Positions 58,423 to 64,000 of a stretch of 64,000 nt of DNA are shown in pieces (the stretch's first letter is position 1; every line of letters begins with the position of its first letter). Source of the DNA: an uncultured Bacteroidota bacterium (GTDB taxonomy: Bacteria > Bacteroidota > Bacteroidia > NS11-12g > UBA9320); the NCBI GenBank assembly GCA_937124965.1, contig CAKZLB010000032.1, positions 94,968 to 158,967 of the forward strand, in the 5' to 3' direction. The translations under genes and the position numbers were made by a program. The notes below the pieces were generated by a model. The model saw only the letters and a program-made list of their open reading frames with translations, was not told the DNA's origin and made no database searches.

Positions 58423-58467
58423 GATTTCTCAATTCGCTCCTGCTCTGTAAAAGCAAATTGAGAAATC
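58423..58467. repeat. 16-bp inverted repeat just upstream of the radC-type gene
   Basis: GATTTCTCAATTCGCT and AGCAAATTGAGAAATC pair at 15 of 16 positions around a 13-base loop, ending 3 bases before the ATG of the radC-type gene. As RNA it would cover the ribosome-binding region; as DNA it could be an operator. The rest of the 235-base gap to 58234 shows no gene. Confidence 0.6.
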
Positions 58468-58469
58468 TT

Positions 58470-58949
58470 ATGACTTACAGTAAATTAACATCAGACATTG
58501 AAACACAGAACATCACACACATTGCTGAATTAACAGCGAGCTATTCTCCAAACAAAAATGTCCCAGTTGCCAAGTTAACCAGCAGCGACAAAGTCCAACA
58601 ATTCATCCGCAAAATCTTTCCTGTCCAACTTGAATATCGTGAAGCGATGGTGTGTGTTTATCTTAATCGGGCAAACACCACCATTGGGTATAGCATCGTC
58701 TCCATCGGCGGAGTTGCTGGAACCATCTGTGATCCAAAAATTATCTTTCAAACCGCCCTACTCTGCCATGCTTCTGCATTTATTTTGTGTCACAACCACC
58801 CTTCCGGCAATTTAAAACCCAGTAGAGCAGACATTCAACTCACTGAAAAAATTAAACATGGTGGAGAATTACTAGACATTATGCTTCTAGACCACATTAT
58901 TCTTACTGCAGATGGATATCTATCCTTTGCCGATGAAGCCCTTTTGTAA
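58470..58949 (+). CDS. radC: RadC-family JAB-domain protein of the mobile-element type
   Basis: 159 residues from the ATG at 58470; a TTG 4 codons further up is possible. Only the MPN/JAMM domain is present; the N-terminal helix-hairpin-helix of chromosomal RadC is missing, as in the short RadC proteins of islands and prophages. The metal motif is CHNHPSGNLKPSRAD, with H108, H110 and D121. The function of RadC is not settled; short versions mark mobile DNA in Bacteroidota. It begins just after an inverted repeat and is followed by a coiled-coil gene after 62 bases. Confidence 0.87.
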   Translation: MTYSKLTSDIETQNITHIAELTASYSPNKNVPVAKLTSSDKVQQFIRKIFPVQLEYREAMVCVYLNRANTTIGYSIVSIGGVAGTICDPKIIFQTALLCHASAFILCHNHPSGNLKPSRADIQLTEKIKHGGELLDIMLLDHIILTADGYLSFADEALL

Positions 58950-59011
58950 GGGTTTCTTAACTTTTTAATGCCATACTTAATGTAGGATAAACTAGATTTT
59001 GGTAATTCTTT

Positions 59012-59746
59012 ATGGTAATTAGCACTCTTTCTGATGATTTTAATCTCGCCAGTCTTAAGCTGGAAAAAGAAGCTGATCGTCTAAAGACCTTGGATCTAAA
59101 TTACTCCATGCTGGAGGATGGTGCAGAGAGTATTGGTCGTATTCCCGTTAATCAGGTTTCTTCGCATTCAAATTCGTATTCAAAGGATAAAAAGAAAGAT
59201 GATGTCCTTACCCAACTTCTTATCCGACTTCAAAACACACGATTGTTTTTACTTAACCAGATGCAAGAGCTGCAGGACGTCATAGACCAGTTGGTTGATG
59301 ATCGTGATGAAGTGATTAAAATGCGGGATGGGTTAAACGAGTTTCTGGATCAATGGGAGAACACTGGATATTTTGACCTTGATGAAAACAATCGCCCCAA
59401 TAACGCTATGGTTCTAAAAGCGATTAAAAAATGGGAAGTTGAAAACAATAGGGTGTTTGATTTTGATGATCCTAATGCACATCTTATCTTAGAAAAAATG
59501 ACTGATGATCTGTCTATCGAAGAATTGTTGTTTGATGAAAAAATTTCTTTCTCCATTAAAGAACTAGACGGTAAAATCGAAAAAATTAATCAGCTAGATG
59601 GCGCAATTACTGATTATTCGAACGGTGAGCTGATCAATGAAAAACAAATAAAGGATTTCCTGTCTCTTCAAGTAGAAAATGTAACTGAACCAAATTCTAT
59701 AAACGACAAGGAGTATGTTCATGTAACCATGAACTTTTCACCCTAA
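59012..59746 (+). CDS. Cytoplasmic coiled-coil protein of unknown family
   Basis: 244 residues, no signal peptide. Residues about 60-120 form a strong heptad-patterned helix (LLIRLQNTRLFLLNQMQELQDVID) and a second helical part runs at about 160-225 (FSIKELDGKIEKINQLDGAI). Acidic overall. No family was recognised. It may belong with RadC upstream; downstream it converges on the next gene with only 6 bases between stops. Confidence 0.65.
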   Translation: MVISTLSDDFNLASLKLEKEADRLKTLDLNYSMLEDGAESIGRIPVNQVSSHSNSYSKDKKKDDVLTQLLIRLQNTRLFLLNQMQELQDVIDQLVDDRDEVIKMRDGLNEFLDQWENTGYFDLDENNRPNNAMVLKAIKKWEVENNRVFDFDDPNAHLILEKMTDDLSIEELLFDEKISFSIKELDGKIEKINQLDGAITDYSNGELINEKQIKDFLSLQVENVTEPNSINDKEYVHVTMNFSP

Positions 59747-59752
59747 TCATTC

Positions 59753-60256
59753 TTAATGAATATTTGAGTCATACTCCTCCTTAATTGCATCAATTAAAGT
59801 TCCTTTAGTTGTAACAGAACCTTGTTTTTGTAGAACAACTCTGGTGAACTTCCCATTTACAAAGAACAGCGTGCCATTGCTTTTCCAACCCTCTGACTTA
59901 TCTCCTAGAAAAACTGCAATCCGTTTTCTTCCAAGCCTTACATGCCCCGTTGCAATTCGCTTTACCGCATCAATATGTTCTTTGCTTGTACTTAGAACTA
60001 ACAGAATTAGAACATTATCCTTAGAGTTCCCTCTTGCGCTTTTTAAGGCAACACTATCTCCTTGTCCTCTAAAATCAAAAACTTGAACGTGGATCAGGTC
60101 TGGTTCGTTATGTTGATCTATTAACGGTGATGGATTACGATCGCACTCTAACTCTGTAAAGCCAAATATGCAGAGAAACACTAATGGAAAAATGATTAAT
60201 GGGCATTTTGCTAAAACAAAACGCTTTGCTTTGAATAATTTGTGATGTGCTTTCAT
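59753..60256 (-). CDS. Exported or membrane-anchored protein of unknown family
   Basis: 167 residues from the ATG at 60256. The frame extends 47 codons upstream, but that part overlaps the long palindrome at 60302-60408 and has no plausible start context. A hydrophobic helix at about 16-36 (LAKCPLIIFPLVFLCIFGF) is a signal or anchor. The rest is mixed alpha/beta with VLILLVLSTSKEHIDAVKRIA and FVNGKFTRVVLQK. No family was recognised. It converges on the coiled-coil gene. Confidence 0.55.
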   Translation of the reverse strand: MKAHHKLFKAKRFVLAKCPLIIFPLVFLCIFGFTELECDRNPSPLIDQHNEPDLIHVQVFDFRGQGDSVALKSARGNSKDNVLILLVLSTSKEHIDAVKRIATGHVRLGRKRIAVFLGDKSEGWKSNGTLFFVNGKFTRVVLQKQGSVTTKGTLIDAIKEEYDSNIH

Positions 60257-60301
60257 AACGGTGGAGTACCGAAACAAAAAAGGCGTGAAACTTAAACACT
60301 T

Positions 60302-60408
60302 CATACCGGGTACTTGCGATACCACATTGAAAATGAATAAGCACACGCCAATACAGGCGTGCCCTACGCACTTTCCTTCAATGTTTGAAATTCGCAAGTT
60401 TCGGTATG
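60302..60408. repeat. Long nested imperfect palindrome
   Basis: Three arm pairs occur in mirrored order: CATACCGGGTACTTGCGA with TCGCAAGTTTCGGTATG (outer), ACATTGAA with TTCAATGT (middle) and CACGCC with GGCGTG around AATACA (apex). The whole can fold into one interrupted hairpin of about 107 bases. Possible roles are a mobile-element end, a recombination site or a structured RNA. It lies between the membrane protein gene and the AbrB/MazF pair. Confidence 0.7.
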
Positions 60409-60540
60409 AGGAAAGCTGTAAAACAGCTAAAAATTATATGTTATATTTTTTACGTCTTTTCTATATCGTATGTTTTTCTTCAAAGATATGGATTCATTGT
60501 ATTTGATGCACATGAATGTTATGTGATATAGTAAGAATCT

Positions 60541-60547
60541 AAGGAGG
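60541..60547 (+). promoter_or_regulatory. Unusually strong Shine-Dalgarno of the antitoxin gene
   Basis: AAGGAGG stands 7 bases before the ATG at 60555. It is a near-perfect complement to the 3' end of 16S rRNA. Most genes in the window have no such site, as is usual in Bacteroidota, so it suggests transfer from another phylum. Confidence 0.7.
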
Positions 60548-60554
60548 CATTTTC

Positions 60555-60788
60555 ATGCGTATTGAAACAGGAAAAATTACGGCTAAAGGTCAAACAGTCA
60601 TTCCTTCAAGTCTGTGTAAAAAACTTGGACTTTCCAGCGGTGATGAAATTTTGTTTGAGCAGAATGGGGACACCATTTTAATTCGCAAAGCCACCAAAAT
60701 CGATCAAGCTTACTATAACTCTCTTCATGCTTCATTTTCTAGCGAGTGGGAAGCCCCTGAAGATTGCAAGGCCTACGATGACTTGTAA
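60555..60788 (+). CDS. AbrB/MazE-type antitoxin
   Basis: 77 residues. The N-terminal swapped-hairpin DNA-binding domain is clear (KITAKGQTVIPSSLCKKLGL, then GDEILFEQNGDTILIRK). The C-terminal 25 residues (HASFSSEWEAPEDCKAYDDL) are acidic, as in antitoxins that fill the toxin groove. It likely represses its own operon and neutralises the MazF-like protein encoded downstream; the toxin start lies 11 bases inside this gene. Confidence 0.87.
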   Translation: MRIETGKITAKGQTVIPSSLCKKLGLSSGDEILFEQNGDTILIRKATKIDQAYYNSLHASFSSEWEAPEDCKAYDDL

Positions 60789-61116
60789 GCAATGGGATGT
60801 TTGTGTAGTTCCCTTCCCGTTTGTTGATAGTGCGGTTTCTAAACCCAGACCCGTACTAATTGTCTCAAAAGATGCCTTTCAAATGGAAACGGGGCACTTC
60901 CTAGCCGCGATGATTACTACTGGCAGCAATACTGCTTGGTCTGGTGATACTCCTATTCAGGATCTAAAGCCAACAGGGCTAACTACCCCTTCATTAATCC
61001 GATTAAAACTATTTACGTTGGACATGCAGCTTTCTCCAAGACACATTGGTGAACTATCCAACTCTTGCCGGCAGAATTTCTTGAAGAGCTTCTCAAGCTA
61101 TATACTTTCTGTTTAG
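60778..61116 (+). CDS. MazF/PemK-type endoribonuclease toxin
   Basis: 112 residues from the ATG at 60778; the frame runs 17 codons further up inside the antitoxin gene. The MazF signature is complete: a WDVCVVPFPFVD opening, KPRPVLIVS with the catalytic-region arginine, MITTGSNTAWSGD and PSLIRLKLFTLD. Toxins of this family cut mRNA at short sequences. It overlaps the antitoxin by 11 bases and has no own Shine-Dalgarno, so its translation depends on the antitoxin. Confidence 0.88.
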   Translation: MTCKQWDVCVVPFPFVDSAVSKPRPVLIVSKDAFQMETGHFLAAMITTGSNTAWSGDTPIQDLKPTGLTTPSLIRLKLFTLDMQLSPRHIGELSNSCRQNFLKSFSSYILSV

Positions 61117-61384
61117 TGATCATTTAAGTGCATTTATTGCATCAATCTGATTACCTAAGAATTTAATCTTCATTGATTTTTGTTCTCGACTACTGGACAG
61201 CATGCGTTTCCAAATGCCACTGCATGCTATTCGTCTCTACAGTTTTGCTTGTTCAAACCTAGCCCCTGCATCAAATGCCAACACCAAGCAGGTTTTGTAA
61301 AAAATTGAAGGAAATTTTATTCCAAAAGTATTGTCGTATTGATGCTTGTCGGGGCTTTATCCGAACCATCAAAACATATAGATT

Positions 61385-61765
61385 ATGACTGTAGCATCAA
61401 AAGCAGCTCAAAATGGAAGCAAGGCTTCTACGAGCAAAACGACAAAAAAACCTGAACTATCAAAATCAGTGGTAAAACCAGCGGCTAAACAAGAAGTGAC
61501 CTTAGAAAGGCGCCTTCAAAGTGTAAATGAACTAAAAGCATTGATTGAAAAACGAAACATTTTCGTTGCCAAACGAGCAGAAATTCGTGAGTTTAGTTTT
61601 GGAAGTGACGAACATTCCTGCAAACTGGAAATTACACACCCGAATGGCAATGTGTTTCGAACCAGTAACGGGTTTGTGATTAAAGAAATGTCTCAGTATT
61701 TAGAGACGTTAATCGCAGATAAAATTGGTGAATTAGACGCCATGATTATGAAGTTTGACGTGTAG
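61385..61765 (+). CDS. Small basic-tailed protein of unknown family
   Basis: 126 residues. The first 40 residues are low-complexity, rich in Lys, Ser, Ala and Thr. Residues 40-126 form a compact domain with a helix (ERRLQSVNELKALIEKRNIF), a strand pair (CKLEITHPNGNVFRTSNG) and a last helix (MSQYLETLIADKIGELDAMI). I recognise no family; the tail suggests contact with nucleic acid. The 268-base gap before it holds no gene that I can support. A weak hairpin follows. Confidence 0.6.
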   Translation: MTVASKAAQNGSKASTSKTTKKPELSKSVVKPAAKQEVTLERRLQSVNELKALIEKRNIFVAKRAEIREFSFGSDEHSCKLEITHPNGNVFRTSNGFVIKEMSQYLETLIADKIGELDAMIMKFDV

Positions 61766-61786
61766 GAAAGTCTTACCTAAAGTAAG

Positions 61787-61820
61787 AACGTCTTAGTTTG
61801 CCACTAAGGCGTTTATTAGA
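61787..61820 (+). terminator. Probable terminator after the small basic-tailed gene
   Basis: A 10-bp stem with one G-T pair (AACGTCTTAG with CTAAGGCGTT) lies 22 bases after the stop. The T tract behind it is short (GTTTATTAG), so strength is doubtful. Confidence 0.5.
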
Positions 61821-61825
61821 TTTAA

Positions 61826-62149
61826 GAATTCCCTCAAAACAAATATTTTCGGCAATGTTCTAGAAATGTTGATGTAAAACATCCGGTCAGAAATGGGACA
61901 ACCACATATGGTAAGCAACCATATATAGGCAAAGGATGTAGCAAAACGTACCTCATGGAATATAGCAATCAAGCTTGCAAATCCGATAAAAACACTTGGA
62001 TATTAAACTTTGTCACAGATTGAACTGGAATTCGAGGCAATGATAGACTCTTGAACATTTTCCCAACAACAATCATTGCTAGGATATTTGAGTATAAGCC
62101 AATCGGTCAAGTAACCACGTATAGCTTTACCTTGAAAAGATTAAATTGA
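61826..62149 (+). pseudogene. Degenerate IS1-family InsA remnant
   Basis: One frame reads through about 108 codons with a single in-frame stop (TGA at 62021). It holds the InsA-like plan: a zinc-finger region RQCSRNV, VRNGTTTYGKQPYIGKGCSKTY (the NG-x-x-x-x-GxQ-x-Y-x-C-x-x-C spacing) and, past the stop, TGIRGNDRLLNIFPTTIIARI, matching the GIRG-x-x-R-x-L-x-IS-x-x-T part. One of the four cysteines is lost. There is no InsB half and no terminal inverted repeats were found. It is a dead insertion-sequence fragment. Confidence 0.72.
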
Positions 62150-62294
62150 AAAAATGACAAAGGATATTAAATTGAAAATTCAATTTCTGTATATTGCTTG
62201 CGATATAAAACCAAAGAAATGTAAACATGAATTAGTTATACGCTATTTTTTTGCATGTTTATTTTCAAGTTCAAATTGTAGTCAATAAAAAATT

Positions 62295-64000
62295 ATGAAA
62301 TCAAATTTACGAGCGCTGACGATGGGCATCGCGTTACTCCTAACTTCTCATTTTCTTAATGCACAAACCTATAGTACATCGCGTAGAGATATTGGAAATG
62401 GTTGCGACAACGTTTTTAATGCTGTAACTGAAGCACCAAACGGAGATATTTTCGGTGTTTGGAGAGACGGTTCTGGCTCCTCAGGAATTTACAAAGTAAT
62501 AAAATGGGACGGTTCATCATGGTCTAGTGTAAGTTCATTTAATATGACACAAGTGTCTGCAAGTACTCCGTTTGACAATGCATCAGATGATGTTTCAATT
62601 GGTGTTGATGGAAGTGGTGGCATACATGTAGCTTTTAGAGGTATCGAAAATGCCAGTTGCTGTAATCAAGAGAGAGGTGTAGGATATGCCTACTATAATG
62701 GAAGCACTTGGAGTATTGCCAAAGTAGCTTCATACGTGCCAAACGGTGGTAATTTTTCACCTGGAACCGACAACCCAATACTACGATTGGATAGGTCAGG
62801 AAACCCACACATTGTAATCGAATATAGAAACTCATCAAGCACTGCCTTAGAAGGTGGAGTTACTTATAATCGATACTACGCTCTGCGTTACTTTACAAAA
62901 TCAGGTTCTACATGGTCATATCAAACTATTGTTGAGCAAGGAAATAATAGTAATGAAATTGATGACGTCTCGTTTGATTTAGACAAGAACGATCGTCCAC
63001 ATGTCGCCTATGCAGCTGAAAGAAATGGTAGTGGACGTGATGCAGGCCTTTATTATAAATATAAAACGTCTGGTGGTTCATGGTCATCTGAAGTCCAAAT
63101 AATTGCTGGTGCAACAGGAGCCGCAGAAGCGCTTCAGACTGATGTAAGAATAGACACTACCAATAATTACGTTCATATTCTTTCCTACAATTATCAAAAC
63201 AAGATTAGAATTTCATCGAACACTGGACCTGGTACATCATTTTCTACGTCACAAGTCAATGGCTCGCTTACTGGCAGTTTTCGCACACAATGTTTTAATA
63301 TCAATGGAAATGGTGACAAGTTTTTTGTGTTCTCAGACGCTAGTACAACAGCAATTAAGTCGGCAATTCAATTAAGTGGAAGTTCTTCTTGGTCGTTTGC
63401 AACTGTTACAACTTCTTCGTTATTTGGAAGTTATAGATCAGGTGCCTATTCAAAAAACGGAAGAATTGCAGTTCTTTATGATTCACGTCCAACTGGCGCT
63501 TGCTCAACAATACATCGAGAATTATATTCTGGTACAGCTACGTTTTCAACAGGTTGTACAGCGGCATCTGCACCAACTTTGACTTTAAGCTCAAGCGCAA
63601 TCTGTACAGGACAATCTACAACAGTAAGTACATCTAGTTCTTTGGGTGGTTCAGCATCATGGAAAGCGTATTCTGGACCAAACGGATCAGGTACGGCATA
63701 TGGTACTCTGAGCGGCGGAACTCCTAGCTTATCCATTTCCCCATCTGGAACAGGGGCAAAAACTATATATGTAAGAGGTGAAGGAGGGAGTGGCTGTTCT
63801 GCAGGTTCAGACGGTAGCACTATCGTAACAGTAAACTCCTTAGATAATGCTTCGTTTACTTATCCAAGTGGTGGAATTTATTGCAAAAACGGAAGTGATC
63901 CAACACCAACTGCTTCAACAGCAGGAACCTATAGCTCTACATCCGGGTTAAGCATTAATGCATCAACCGGTAAAATTGACGTTTCAGCTTCAACGGCAGG
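62295..64000 (+). CDS. Large repetitive secreted protein (adhesin-like), 3' end outside window
   Basis: An open frame of at least 568 codons continues past the window edge without a stop. The signal peptide covers residues 1-26 (ending LNAQ). Residues about 30-430 contain repeated beta-strand units with SSWSSV, GSTWSI and GSTWSY-type turns, separated by about 50-70 residues, a pattern of a propeller or sialidase-like repeat domain. From about 435 come Ser/Thr-rich Ig-like modules (LTLSSSAICTGQSTTVSTS), and at about 515 a module with GGIYCKNGSDPTPTASTAG and SGLSINASTG that is common in giant Bacteroidota secreted proteins with T9SS domains. A sorting domain is expected beyond the window. Confidence 0.75.
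   Translation, partial: MKSNLRALTMGIALLLTSHFLNAQTYSTSRRDIGNGCDNVFNAVTEAPNGDIFGVWRDGSGSSGIYKVIKWDGSSWSSVSSFNMTQVSASTPFDNASDDVSIGVDGSGGIHVAFRGIENASCCNQERGVGYAYYNGSTWSIAKVASYVPNGGNFSPGTDNPILRLDRSGNPHIVIEYRNSSSTALEGGVTYNRYYALRYFTKSGSTWSYQTIVEQGNNSNEIDDVSFDLDKNDRPHVAYAAERNGSGRDAGLYYKYKTSGGSWSSEVQIIAGATGAAEALQTDVRIDTTNNYVHILSYNYQNKIRISSNTGPGTSFSTSQVNGSLTGSFRTQCFNINGNGDKFFVFSDASTTAIKSAIQLSGSSSWSFATVTTSSLFGSYRSGAYSKNGRIAVLYDSRPTGACSTIHRELYSGTATFSTGCTAASAPTLTLSSSAICTGQSTTVSTSSSLGGSASWKAYSGPNGSGTAYGTLSGGTPSLSISPSGTGAKTIYVRGEGGSGCSAGSDGSTIVTVNSLDNASFTYPSGGIYCKNGSDPTPTASTAGTYSSTSGLSINASTGKIDVSASTA

Noticed and set aside
60302..60408. Integron attC site
   Set aside because: The nested palindrome lacks the GTTRRRY and RYYYAAC core boxes, and no integron integrase is in the window.
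60261..60506. 81-codon plus-strand frame over the palindrome
   Set aside because: It consists largely of the palindromic element and has no protein features.
63476..63820. 114-codon minus-strand frame near the right end
   Set aside because: It is the shadow of the open adhesin frame, which has a signal peptide and typical repeat modules.

Overview
The window is chromosomal DNA from a member of the Bacteroidota, most likely a flavobacterium-like marine or aquatic species of order Flavobacteriales; genus and species cannot be fixed from the sequence. The evidence is low GC content, many secreted proteins with type IX secretion (T9SS) C-terminal sorting domains, a PorP/SprF protein next to a protein with the gliding-motility C-terminal domain, a PorE-like OmpA lipoprotein, type III glutamine synthetase, and several promoters of the Bacteroidota form TAnnTTTG. 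Ribosome-binding sites are mostly weak, and TTG or GTG starts are not rare.

Layout. 1-3581 (minus): the 5' part of a MenE-like ligase, overlapped by a class V aminotransferase with a Tat-like leader, then a secreted beta-propeller protein. 3872-9021 (plus): a tight run of three periplasmic PpiC/SurA-type chaperones and a MoxR ATPase. 9013-20323 (minus): a small hydrolase, PorP/SprF fused to a SPOR domain, a 1164-residue surface protein, dapA, a small conserved gene, ligA, a TonB-like carboxypeptidase-regulatory protein and a saccharopine-dehydrogenase-type enzyme. 20426-25180: an outer-membrane barrel, two haem-motif lipoproteins, a lipoprotein with a possible clan CD His/Cys dyad, and a divergent DUF6029-type barrel. 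25307-35895 (plus): housekeeping genes lhgO, prfA, glutamine synthetase III, a PorE-like lipoprotein, purM, rlmN and a hydrolase.

35936-39757 is a duplicated locus: two near-copies of a T9SS cargo gene flank a second gene type, and what looks like the decayed 3' end of another copy of that second gene lies about 2 kb downstream, beyond a GC-rich non-coding patch. 39754-50508 returns to core functions: threonine dehydrogenase, a glycosyltransferase, anmK, a cadherin-domain protein, a Glu/Leu-type dehydrogenase, a CtpA protease, two small lipoproteins, der and era. At 50660 there is an initiator tRNA-Met.

Downstream of the tRNA (50732-62294) the DNA looks accessory. It holds tandem GGTACAAC repeats, a CoiA-like nuclease gene, a two-gene operon for a 1791-residue heparinase II/III-like secreted protein, a mobile-type RadC, orphan genes, a long nested palindrome, an AbrB/MazF toxin-antitoxin pair with an unusually strong Shine-Dalgarno, and the wreck of an IS1-type InsA gene. 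The window ends inside a large repetitive secreted protein (62295 onward). No integrase, CRISPR array or rRNA gene was seen. The best candidates for something undescribed are the mosaic duplicated T9SS locus, the barrel plus haem-lipoprotein cluster with the caspase-like lipoprotein, and the tRNA-proximal accessory block.
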